In this document: positions 22,997-32,997 of the stretch, piece after piece | Layout: each line of letters begins with the position of its first letter | Position numbering within the stretch: position 1 is the first letter of the stretch | Source: Polychytrium aggregatum | Lineage: Eukaryota; Chytridiomycota; Chytridiomycetes; Polychytriales | Length of the DNA: 64,000 nt | Assembly: GCF_025602895.1 (NCBI RefSeq) | Contig: NW_026516220.1 | Coordinates: 310,001-374,000, forward strand | Direction of reading: 5' to 3' | Notes under the pieces: generated by a model | Seen by the model: the letters and a program-made list of their open reading frames with translations, nothing else | Database searches by the model: none | Told to the model about the DNA's origin: nothing | Made by a program: the position numbers and the translations under genes

Positions 22997-25369
22997 ATGC
23001 CTCCGAAGCGTAAGGGTACCGGTGATGGCCAGCCTCGGCCACCCAGGCCCAAGAAAGCCAAGTCACAGTCGGAGCCTGTCTCTGGTTCGTATTCTGACCC
23101 CACGCATGCTTGGTCGTCTGTTGCTCCGTCGCTCACCACCACTGCTTCTGCAGATCCAATGGATGTCGATCCCACCGAGCCTGGTCCGTCTACTTCCTCG
23201 AGTACCGGCAAGCGATGTCGCCAGTGCGACGGTACCGATCACGAGCGAAGCAACACTAGCAAGTGTCCCAAATACCGGCCCCTCAAGAGTTCTGTCGTCC
23301 CACTCGTGGATGGAAGGTCATCCGCCCCTCAGTTCAGCTGCTTCAAGCAGACGATGGATGGCTGTTGTCTCAATCCCGCTCTCCGCGACAAGACCCAGGC
23401 CACCGTCGAGGCCATGACCCAGATCCAGTTCGAGGCATCCAGGCTGCTCAACCTGCACATCCTCCGGTGCATCGAGCAGGATATTCCCGTCCCCGTCATC
23501 TCCAAGTCCACACCTGTTTTCATCCGCCAATGCTTCAAGATCGTCCAGGCCGATGCCCTCTCGCCGACCGGGGACAATGAGAAATACAACGAGCATCTGG
23601 TCGCTTCCTTTCGCGACTACCAGACCACTCGGCACGCAGACCTGCCTCCGGCCCCTCGTCTGCCTGATGGTGCTCACAGTCAGCTTCTCACCCTGGCTGT
23701 CAATGCCTATGCCACCAACTGCACCACCCACCTCGACCTGGCCTACTGGCGACTCCTTCGCCGCTTCTGCGCTGCCGTCTTCCCAGCCAACAAGCATAAG
23801 CACGAAGCCATCGAGGCCTGTCTCGAGCTCTTCGAGAAACCAGGGCAGACTCCACCCAAGGCCGATCTCGAGTTCCTCTATCCCGAGTTTGGCCACGTCC
23901 TGGACGAGTTTCGGTACAGCAACGACCAGGACCGCTTCCGGGCCCTCCATCGCCTCTCACACCATGTGGGAATCCTCGCCCGAGACAAGATGGTCGACGA
24001 TGTCCACAAGTGGATCGACTGTGACATGCCCGCCCTCCGAGTCACCGAGCTGCAGCGCCAGGCCAAGCTGGACGAGCTCACTACCCAAGGCATTCCCTCC
24101 GACGACAAGAGGTTCACCACGGCCAAGTCTGAGCTCGGCACCACCAAGGCCAAGATCAACAAGCTGGCCGCCAGGATCAACTGGGCCCTCAAGCAGCTCG
24201 CTCTCGACACTCCTCCGTCCGTGTGCACGATGGTCCCTCTGTGCACAGCCAAGGCCAAGTATGTCAAGATCGACACCGTCACTCTCTGGGAACTCCTGGG
24301 TCCAAAGAAGCGCCTTGGACTCACCTGGGACATGCTCAAGGAAGAAGGCGAGGACGGTGTCAACAACCAGGATCGTCTCTGGCGCAGTTGCTTCAAGCTG
24401 CGTAGTTCCCTCTTCCGTGACCGGGATATCAATCACAAGCTGTTCAACTACGATATCAGCACCGATGGCATTGGATGCACCATCGGTCTCGTCAAGTTTC
24501 TGCCTCGAACCGATCACACCGAGACCATCGAGCCTCCTCCGACCGCCGAGCAGCGTATCCAGGCCCACATCGGCGACCCAGACCCCGATCGCACCACTTG
24601 GATTGGCATCGATCCTGGAGTCAGCTCCATCTTCACGGCGGTCATCCAAGCACCGGGCCACCAAGACGAGATGGTCTCGTTCTCCAATGGCCACTACCAG
24701 CACATGTGTGGCCATACGTCCGATACTGAGTGGCACAACACCATGAAGTATCGACTCGATATCGAGACCTGGATGTCGTCCACCCCCTCGCCCAAGGTGT
24801 CATCCTCGGAGGCTTTCAAGGTCCATCTCACCCATGTCCTGCGACCGGAGCTGCGAGTGCAGCTCGACTTCCACCTTGGCAAGAAGGCCCGTCACCATCG
24901 ATTCACGGGCCACAGGAGACGCCAAGTGGCCGTCGACAGGATGTGCAAGGCCGTCCTGAAGCACGCCCCGATACGGACCGATGTGGTGATCGCCTTTGGC
25001 AATGCGTCATGGCGACAAGGCAAGGGCTATGCATCCAGCCCTCGGAGGCAGCGGTTTGCTCAGTACTTTGAGCAATTCGAGCACCACCGCCGCCGTCCCA
25101 ATCACCATTATGGAAGCGTCAAGGTGGCCTCGACGAACGAGTTCAACACCTCGCAAGTGTGCTCCAAGTGCCTGGAGCCAGTTCGGTTGGAAGGACTCGA
25201 TGCGCCCAGTGTTGCGAATTCCCACTTTGTCAGGAGCTGCAAGAATCCCAGCTGCCGGACAGTGTGGAATCGCGACGTCAATGCGGCGCGCAACATGATC
25301 ATAGTGTGCAGGTCGATTGTGGAGATCGGAGAGCGACCGGCGGTCTTCACTCGGAGGCTGCCAAAGTGA
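22997..25369 (+). CDS. Fanzor RNA-guided endonuclease (eukaryotic TnpB homologue), apparently intact
   Basis: Fanzor proteins are eukaryotic OMEGA nucleases that cut DNA using a guide RNA made from the transposon 3' end. 790 aa, no intron, starting at MPPKRKG. This start is preferred over 22808 because it lies downstream of the TATA box. Residues 3-35 carry basic nuclear-localisation-like patches (PPKRK, RPKKAK). A CCHC-like knuckle (CRQCDGTDHERSNTSKC) is near 85-101. The middle is helical and basic. RuvC-I is GIDPG with Asp539. The block VVIAFGNASW at 663-672 stands where TnpB has its RuvC-II glutamate but lacks one; Glu715 (STNEFNTS), 46 residues on, fits the displaced glutamate described for Fanzors. 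The zinc ribbon is Cys722, 725, 748 and 753, and RuvC-III is NRDVNAARN with Asp760. All catalytic and zinc residues are present, so activity is plausible. Confidence 0.92.
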   Translation: MPPKRKGTGDGQPRPPRPKKAKSQSEPVSGSYSDPTHAWSSVAPSLTTTASADPMDVDPTEPGPSTSSSTGKRCRQCDGTDHERSNTSKCPKYRPLKSSVVPLVDGRSSAPQFSCFKQTMDGCCLNPALRDKTQATVEAMTQIQFEASRLLNLHILRCIEQDIPVPVISKSTPVFIRQCFKIVQADALSPTGDNEKYNEHLVASFRDYQTTRHADLPPAPRLPDGAHSQLLTLAVNAYATNCTTHLDLAYWRLLRRFCAAVFPANKHKHEAIEACLELFEKPGQTPPKADLEFLYPEFGHVLDEFRYSNDQDRFRALHRLSHHVGILARDKMVDDVHKWIDCDMPALRVTELQRQAKLDELTTQGIPSDDKRFTTAKSELGTTKAKINKLAARINWALKQLALDTPPSVCTMVPLCTAKAKYVKIDTVTLWELLGPKKRLGLTWDMLKEEGEDGVNNQDRLWRSCFKLRSSLFRDRDINHKLFNYDISTDGIGCTIGLVKFLPRTDHTETIEPPPTAEQRIQAHIGDPDPDRTTWIGIDPGVSSIFTAVIQAPGHQDEMVSFSNGHYQHMCGHTSDTEWHNTMKYRLDIETWMSSTPSPKVSSSEAFKVHLTHVLRPELRVQLDFHLGKKARHHRFTGHRRRQVAVDRMCKAVLKHAPIRTDVVIAFGNASWRQGKGYASSPRRQRFAQYFEQFEHHRRRPNHHYGSVKVASTNEFNTSQVCSKCLEPVRLEGLDAPSVANSHFVRSCKNPSCRTVWNRDVNAARNMIIVCRSIVEIGERPAVFTRRLPK

Positions 25370-25467
25370 TCGGTTTTATTTCTTGTGGCTTTGCTTGACG
25401 CAAGCACAGCACATACTACCTGTTCATGGAAACGGCTATATTGTCCCGTTTTTTTCTGAATAAAGTG
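25370..25467 (+). ncRNA. candidate omega RNA (guide scaffold) at the Fanzor 3' end
   Basis: In TnpB/Fanzor systems the guide RNA scaffold is the transposon 3' end and the guide is the flanking DNA past the right terminus. The 98 bases from the Fanzor stop to the right terminus hold the perfect hairpin GCTTGACGCAAGC (25393-25405) and then the terminal repeat. The fossil copy at 41516-41718 preserves this stretch strongly, and its hairpin variant GCTTGACGCGAGC replaces a T-A pair with T-G, keeping the stem. Copy A has a different but perfect stem at the same place. The guide would begin at 25468. RNA ends and processing are inferred. Confidence 0.45.
25442..25467 (-). repeat. right terminal inverted repeat of element B, with AATAAA
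   Basis: 26 bases followed by TA at 25468. It begins TGTCCCGTTTTTTTCTG and contains AATAAA at 25460-25465, which can serve as the polyadenylation signal of the Fanzor transcript. Confidence 0.8.
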
Positions 25468-25921
25468 TAACAAGAAATTATTCATAGTGTCCAGGACACG
25501 AAAATCGAGCTTTGGAGAAACAGCGACGCGCAGTCAGCGGCCCCTTGCCTCTTCGCCTTCCCTCTTGCCTCTTTCGCCTTTCCTTCTGTGCTGTCTTTTC
25601 TCTTGGCCGGCTGGCACGTGTCGTCACACAGACCCACCTATCCGCGCACAAAGACCACTTCCGACAAGCGCCTGCACTGGATCCGCAACAAAGGTGCCCT
25701 TCAGCATCAAGCCATATTTTTTGCCTGAGCGTGGGGAGCCGCAAAGGGCCGGCCTCAATCCAGGTCTGGGACCGCCAACGCCCCGCTGTTCTCGCTCCTC
25801 TCTCCATCCGCTGCATTCACCCCCCGTCCGTCTGCTGTACTTGCCGGCCGACGACACCGAACGAACACCGAACGGACACCGAACGAACATCCGGCCGCAC
25901 AGCGACAGCATCCCCTTCGCC

Positions 25922-28239
25922 ATGCATCCCGGACGCCACCCCCGATCTGCCTCCGAGATTTCCTTCGAAGTGCCCAAGAGGGACAGCTGTGTCCCAGCCG
26001 ACGATCGCTCCGAGGTCTTTTCACCCATCCATACCTTTGGCATCGATTACGCCGCCATAGAGAAATGCATCCTCGATTACTGCCCGACGCCGCCTTGGAC
26101 CCAGATGGACCACAAAGCGTCCGAGAGCACTTACTGCGTCCCCGTCGACGGCGATTTGGCTCTCAAGAAAAGCCCATCTTGGGCTGGCCTCAAGGTACGA
26201 GGGGACAGAGCCACGTCTCTGTTTGGCTGCTGCCAATGCCAGATCGAGAGCCTGTGATGCGCCTACGCTGGGCTCTGAGTCGATGGCTCGGTCGGGAGAT
26301 GCACTGGCATTGGCGCTCATCCTCCCTCTGTACCGACAGAACCGAGCGAGCCGGACCTCAAATGCGCCAAAAAACAGATTCACCTTCTATTCCGAGACAA
26401 CAAATATCCTCAAGGCCGGCTCGTTCGGCGCCCTGCCTCTCGGGCAGTTCGGCGGCTCCATCAAGGAGTTTCTGAGCACCAAGCCCTTCTGGTTGGATAT
26501 CTGCGACGTCAGCGATGTTGAAATGGATCAGTTGAGCCAGGTAAGAGCACCGAGCAATAGCATCGATCATGGGCGTATGGTACTATCCTTACCAGCTGAT
26601 ACTGCGCCCCGGGATGCCAATCTGCCTCTGACTCGCTCCGCCCCACCACAGCTCTTTGGCATCCACCCCCTGACCGCTGAGGATATTCTTGCGCAAGAGA
26701 CCCTCGAAAAATGCGACACCTTCCCGAACTACTACTTTGTGTGCATTCGGACATTTAGTGAGGACTACAGCAGCCCAAAGTTCTTCAAGGCATTGAATGT
26801 CTACATGGTCGTCTTCAAAAACTGTGTTCTTTCGGTACGAGTCGCATCGAGCCGTCCTCAGCATCCGTGTCGAGTGTCGAGAGGCCGACCCGGCGCAGGA
26901 GTTTGCCTGTGGGCCACTGGGTAGATACACGACTGTCTCTGACTGGCTGTTACCCCACCTTCGTTGCTGCAGTTTCATTCTCTGGAGACATCCCATCACA
27001 ACAACGTGCTCCAGCGCATTGCTCATCTCAAAGCTCACCAAGTCACCGTCTCGCCGGGTGTGTTGTATAGCTGCTCTGGCAGATAGGGATCATGTCCTTG
27101 GATGGCATCGAACGCTCATGATTGATACGAGGCGCCAATCGGAGCCCAATGGTGCTCAATGGCTCTCGAGAGTGCTCAAGGGTGATGCTGATGCATAGCC
27201 ATCGCCTTCTTCCAGATTGGATCAACTACGGCATCATCGACGACATCATCGACTCGTTCTCCCCCTTGATCGAAGGCATCGAGGACGAAACCGAAGCCAT
27301 CGACGATCTCGTGCTGATATTGAAGGCGAGCGAGCAAAGCGACATGTTGCGGAGGTGAGTAGCTTGGGCCAAGGAGACGCTCGCATGTTGCTACGTGACG
27401 CCCATGTTTGCTTTCGGCGTACTTGGTGCCGTGCCATTCTGCCTTTGAGGCTTCAATCACCCACTGGTACATCGTTTCCTGATGAATCATACGACCCAGC
27501 CGAGCAACTCACGGTTTCATTTCTTGCCGCCTTGCTCGCCTTCCCATCCAGAATCGGGGAGGCCCGACGCAAAACCCTGCAGGTTGTGAAGTTGTTGCAG
27601 TCCAAGGCCGATTTGCTGAAAGCTCTCATCAAGCGGGCCTCAACAGTGATATCCGCGGACAGCAGCATTGTGCTCTATCTTGGTGATATTCACGGTAAGG
27701 GAGACAAGCGCTATCCAGAAGCGGCGTCTTTGCAATGTTGTTCACAGAGCCCCCTGGAGAACCGCCCTAATCAACCTTGCTCTATCCCGTTCGTCCCGGA
27801 TACGCTGTAGATCACATTGCCGCTATGCAGCACAATCTGTCGTATCACGAAACCACCCTGTCAACCTGCCACTCGAACTATCTTGCTCAGATCAGTATCG
27901 AAATCACACAGTCGGCCAACCGAACAAATGACTCCACAATGAACCTCACCCTCCTGGCCAGTATTCTCGTTCCTCTGAACATTATCACAGGTAACTCGGC
28001 TGCAGTCGTGGTGTCACGCGCATGACACCCAGCAATCTGCTGCCGCCTTTCGTTCGCTGTTCCTTTGCGCAACGCAGTTGCTGACGACAAGATAAACGCT
28101 TTCTGTCGCAGGTCTTTGGGGCATGAATGTCAGGGTCCCGGGTGGCGAAGAAGAGGGCCTCACATGGTTCTACGGAATCGTCGGGAGCATGGTCGCGATT
28201 GTCCTTATCTGTTTCTTTGTCTTCCGGAAGCTAATATAG
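25922..28239 (+). CDS. CorA/ALR-type magnesium transporter
   Basis: Divalent-cation (Mg2+) channel of the CorA superfamily, similar in layout to fungal Alr/Mnr2 proteins of plasma or vacuolar membrane. Eight exons: 25922-26194, 26340-26540, 26652-26834, 26973-27057, 27216-27354, 27552-27694, 27811-27990, 28112-28239, giving 443 aa. Landmarks: FGIHPLTAEDILAQET in the cytosolic funnel, DWINYGIIDDIIDSF, LRRIGEARRKTLQVVKLLQSK, then TM1 (LASILVPLNIITG), the selectivity motif GMN at 405-407, an acidic loop (GGEEEG) and TM2 before the stop. All phases agree. The start could lie upstream, as the frame is open to 25487, and exon 2's acceptor is the least certain. The gene starts about 450 bases beyond the right end of the Fanzor element. 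Confidence 0.9.
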
Positions 28240-28492
28240 TCGGCTGTGCCCCAAGCAGTCCGTCCACTTCAGATGGCAACCGTGGCCGCTGGGACTGCCT
28301 GCGATGAACATCGGCTGGTCTGGCTGGCAGCAATCAGTGCAAAGTGAATGTTTATTCAGGAGCCTCGCGAGGCAGGCTGGCGTCCTCAAAACCCAGTGCT
28401 CCACTTCATTTGTATATGCTCTCTTTCTGGACAGGTTTGAACACCTGGCATGCGGTGCAGGGGAGTGATCTCGATGTGGGGCAGAACTGGAT

Positions 28493-30971
28493 TTACAGCG
28501 CAGGCTTGCTAACGCGAGCGTGTGCTGCTTCCAAGATCATGCCCAAGACGTCCGTATAGCTCTTTCCTTCCAGTTTGCCCATGTAGGCAAACTTTCCATC
28601 CCAACACCATCCAGGGTTGGGATTAACCTCAAGAAGCTTGATCGTGCCCCTCCGTTTCTCGGCGCCATCGCTGCTCTCTGTATCTTCGGCGTCGTCAGCG
28701 TCGTCGTCGCCGCGACCGACATCGCATCTGAAATCGAAGCGAGCATAGTCGCGACAGCCGAACCGCTTCCACAAACGGATGCAATAATCCCTTAGCTTCT
28801 GCTTGGTTGCCTCTGAGAGGGTGGACTCTCGATATGAGATGTCTGTCCAATACGGGCTTGATGGGTCCCATTTCGATTCAAATCCTAGAATCGGCGGGAG
28901 GTTTTGACCAACGATCTTGGAGTAATCGACCTCCAGAATAGGGAAGAAGTGGAAGCCAGTGTCGAGATTTCCGACCATACCGACGCCATATTCGACACCA
29001 GCAAGGTACTCTTGTACAACGACGCTGTCGATGCCGAGGGACTCGAGTTCCTCGAGGTACGAGTCCACCTCGCCGGGCGACCGGACGATGGAGCGACTGG
29101 TGATTCCGAGAGAGTTGTCGCCTTTGGATGGCTTTATAAACGCCGGGTAGAGGATCTCTTTCTCGATGGCCTTGTGAAGCCGCTCAAGGCTGGTAGGGGT
29201 GTGGATGTCAAAGAAGAAGACCTCCTTGGGTGTGGGGACGCCGATTGCGTCTGCCGATCGGTTGACAAGCCCCTTGTCATAGCAGTACGAGAGGCAGTTG
29301 GGATCCGCCCCAGAGTACGTCAGACCCTGTATCTCTAGATAGGCTGGAACGTGGAGTTCCTTGGTGGCGTCGTTGTTGAATCCCTCGTCACAGAGGTTGA
29401 AAACGAAATGGTCTCGTCGGGAGGCCAGGAATTGCTCCATGGTGCCGTGAGACTCGAGCACACACATGGAGTCGTCTTCATAGCCAAGGGCTTTGAGCGC
29501 GTCCGTGAGCTTCTTCCGAGTTTCGATATCCTCGGGGTTCCAACTGTTGTTGAGCTTGCCAAAGCAGGGCTGAGAAGGGTCGCCCATCAGGACCACCATC
29601 TTTGAGAAGAGAGGCTTGCGGGGAAGTGCAGAGATATCCTGGATCGGCACAGCCGCCGTTGCTGAGGCACTGGCTGCCGGATCCTCCTCAGCATCGCTGA
29701 GAGTAGTGGTTGTATCTTCGCTGTCGGAGAAGCTGGTGGCGGAGACGGTGGAAGATCCAATCTTGACCCGCTTCACTCCATGAATCAAAAGTCGCTGTCC
29801 CATCATGCCCGAGTCTTCGTGGCGTTGGCTTAGGTTGTTTGCGATGCTGTGCAGTGCCGGAGCTGCGTTATCTCCGTCGATGGTAAAGCCCTCGGTCTTC
29901 AGGAGGGTCTCGATCTCTGCTTGGCTGTAGAGGCGTTCTTGATAGAACTGGTCGCGGATGACGCCTTTATGGACGTCGGTCACGACTTCGCGGCAGCAGA
30001 GACGGGTGCGGTCCTTGCTCAATTGCCGCTCGCGACAAACGAGCATCGAGTCGTCGATCCACTCCCAGCTGCGCTCGTCAAAGTTGGAGCGCCAGTACTC
30101 GCCATCGGTTACGTCGATGAGGAGCCGTCCTCCAGGTTTCAGAACGCGAAAGACCTCGGCCAGCACCATGCGGTCGGCGCTGTCGTGACTAAAGTAGCCG
30201 AACGAGTTGCCCATCAGCAGAACCAAATCAAAGTGCTGGTCGTCGTACGGGATTTGCCGCGAGTCGCCGACGGTGAAAGCCGTGCGGTGCTCCACGCCCT
30301 GTGCGGTAGATCGCTCATTGGCCAGGGAGATCAAGTATGCCGACTGATCGTGGCCACAGATTTCGAGGTGCGGATAGCTTGCCGCCAGCTGCAGCGAGTG
30401 ACGGCCTTGGCCACAGCACAGGTCAAGGATGCGCGTGCAGGATCCTGAAAGATGCGATTCGACAAGGGCAACGAGGGGGCGAGGAGCGAGAATATGCGTG
30501 AGTTACATATCGGAACAGCTGTTTAGCAGTAATATAGGGCCAGTGGTGGATGCTGCATATATGCCACACGAACGCCATACCTGCTTTGGCGGCGCTGTGG
30601 GAGCCTTGCTCAAGGATAGCACGGATTCCGGCAATATCCTTGATCATCTCAAGCTCCTCGGCAGTGATGGCAGGATCCTCGACGACGTCGCCGTCGGTCT
30701 TGAGGTACATTGAATCGCTGAACAGGGTCCTCCACCACTGGGCGGGGACCATGGCCTCCATATCTGCGACCCTGCCATGGCAGATACTGTGGGGCTTCAA
30801 GTCCTTCTTGGCTTCATCCCGAGCCGCGGGCAAAGCCGCTTCAGCGAGCAGCTGGGCGGTAGGGACCTTGGGGCTCTTGGGTCCAGCCGTGCAAGTGAGA
30901 TGCTGCCCGGGCTTTGGTGTGGCGGCTAAAGAGAGGTCTTGGGCGACATCAGGAGGGGTACTGCGAACCAT
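28493..30971 (-). CDS. methyltransferase fused to a D-Ala-D-Ala-ligase-like ATP-grasp domain
   Basis: Two exons on the - strand (30971-30581, 30444-28493) encode 780 aa. The N-terminal part is a class I SAM-dependent methyltransferase: motif I ILDLCCGQGRHS (136-147) is completed by splicing, followed by the acidic post-I strand, DLVLLMGNSFGYFS and VLKPGGRLLIDV. An acidic linker (SDSEDTTTTLSDAEED) follows. The C-terminal ~390 residues are ATP-grasp of the D-Ala-D-Ala ligase type: MVVLMGD, FNLCDEGF, YSGADPNCLSYCYDKGLVNR, PAFIKPSKGDNSLGI, VVVQEYLAGVEYGVG and the Mg-binding LLEVNPNPGW. Such a fusion suggests methylation and ATP-dependent ligation of one substrate, perhaps a small peptide or amino-acid product. 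The product is unknown. It runs convergently towards the CorA gene, 253 bases away. Confidence 0.85.
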
Positions 30972-32997
30972 AATTTTCAGACAAAACTACTCAAGGAGGG
31001 GAGCAGTGTACAGGCGCAAGGACCAAGACTCGGGGAGATACGAGTGTGTGTGCGTTTTCGATAGCAAAGTGACGAAAGAGCAGCAGGGCGGATACTTTTG
31101 TGGCCGAGATTTGGCAAGGACGGTCAACGGGGAGGGGATACACGTGCGAGAAAGCAGCAATGAAAGCAACCAGGGGTACGTGATCACGCAGTCGGGGTAG
31201 TGCCAGGAAAACAGCAGGCACTTTTCGCTGGTTGAATTGGTTGGGAGGTGCTTGGCGAGAGACCGGAAAGGATCGCTTATATGGGGACGGAGGAGCCAGC
31301 CGGCCAGGATTGCCAAGCGTGCCGGCGGGGGAATGTGACGGGCTCCGGCCTTGTCCAAAGGATAGCGTTATCCCGAGCGAATCTCAAGAAGAGGCAAGGC
31401 GAAACAAGGAACGACTGCTGAGAAAATCGACCTCGGAAAGCAGGGAAAGTCCATTGCGTGAGCGGCGAAGAATGGCCTCCCCCCGGATGGTGGCAGGCAG
31501 CGCGCGATGAGCCATTGGCACCATCGAGGAAATTCGGCAACGGACTTCCGGCTGATCGAGACGGCGGACCAAGCGAGGGAGCTGGCAGATCCACGCGAGG
31601 CAGCCACGCAGATTCCACCAGATAGTCAACAGAGGAGTAAGGCTGGCGAGCTGGCGGGACCAGATTTGCCCCAGTTGCGCAACCCGCGAGTGCATTGCCC
31701 CACAAGGACGCCGTTCCACAACAATCATATGGGAATGGGAATGGGACCAGCCTCCACCGACGAAGGACGGCCGTACGGGCGATCCTGTAACAGCCCCCGA
31801 GCTGCCAAAGCAGGGCGTGCGAGGCCACATGCACACTCTGGCTGAAGGCGGCCGCTGGCCGAGATTGTCGTCCGCGCACAAGCGATGGTGGGACGGTGCC
31901 TTGCCGGTGGAAGCCCATGTGTTTCTTACTGGCTCGTTCATTTGTCAGTGCCGGGGACATGTGGATCGGTGAAGGCGGGTGCTCTTGTGGCTCACAAGGG
32001 GGACTGGCTGGGCACAAGGAGCCGCCAAACCAGCACAGAGATCAAAGGCGCGATGCCATTGGGACAAATGAATGGTCAGGCGGGGGCCATGCGCAGGTCG
32101 GCGTGGGAATAGCGTTGGGCGTGTGGCGCTGGCTGGTGGCTTGCGCGGCTGGTGTGCCAGACAGGTTTGCCGAGCGGCAGCGCACGCAGAGGGCCAGCGG
32201 ACGGCAGCGCAGGCCGAGGATTGTCGGGTGGTGGCGGCGACCTGGCACGAAGGGGGATCTCCCAACAGCCATCGCAGGCCAGGAGGCAGCGCACGAGCCA
32301 GAGGCATCTGCCGCTTCAAGCGACGCCCTTGGCGGTGGGCGTGCTGCTCTGTTGGCGGCTGAACGACCAGAGCGGGTCGGTAGCCTGCTGAGCAAACTGT
32401 ATTCAAGGGCCGGTCCTGGCTCAAGGAGCGGCCACTTCAGAGGCTCCCAACAAGCATCGTGAGCAGAATGACGCGGTTTGCGGCAACACCTGCCCAGCCG
32501 GCGAGCGAAAAAAAGGCAAGACGGAAAAGCAAGCCCGCACGGCTTGACTACCAGGTCTGGATGGCGTCCCTCAGGGCGCGGGTGGGAGGAAGCGGGGTGT
32601 TGTGGCCCGATATTGACGGCAGCTGCCCCAGCATCTGGACGGTTTCTGTCGGCGGAGGCTCTGGTCCTGGAGAGACGATCCAGGGTTAGAAAGCGAGCAG
32701 CAATCTCCCGCATTCAATCGGATGCAGCAGCAGCAGAGCAGCCCCAGTAGCAGTAGAGTAGTCACAGCAAGGACGATAAACAACAACGCCACCGCATGCA
32801 ATGCAGCAAAGGAAGGATTCAGTCGCAAGGCATCTCGTACGTGAGGAGCTGCTCTCCTGAGCGGGAGGACCGACATGGCTTCGCTTCTTCAGAGGTCGGG
32901 CCTTGACCTCTCTTCGTAGTTGGTTGATTTCCCTGTCGTTTCGCCAAGCCGCCATTGCCCAACCAGAAGAAACGTCAGGTACCGAGCAACTATAATA
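30972..32997. other. no firm gene; possible small membrane protein near 32571-32955 (- strand)
   Basis: Most of the interval is GC-rich with domainless open frames. At its right end, just downstream of CFAP57 on the - strand, a frame starting at 32955 begins MAAWRNDREINQLRREVKARPLKKR, and an overlapping frame starting at 32876 encodes one strong hydrophobic segment (VALLFIVLAVTTLLLLGLLC). An intron could join them into a tail-anchored protein, but this is speculative. Confidence 0.3.

Larger units (their letters stand above)
21835..25467 (+). mobile_element. Tc1/mariner-like element carrying a Fanzor nuclease (element B)
   Basis: A 3633-bp unit bounded by 26-bp imperfect terminal inverted repeats (21835-21860 and 25442-25467), each starting CA and ending AAAACGGGACA when read inward. 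TA dinucleotides flank both ends (21833-21834 and 25468-25469), the target duplication expected of Tc1/mariner insertion. It encodes, in order on one strand, a DD34E transposase missing its C-terminus and an intact Fanzor. The left repeat contains TATAAAA and the right repeat contains AATAAA, so promoter and polyadenylation signals lie in the termini. Fanzor genes are known cargo of several eukaryotic DNA transposon groups, mariner among them. Confidence 0.88.
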
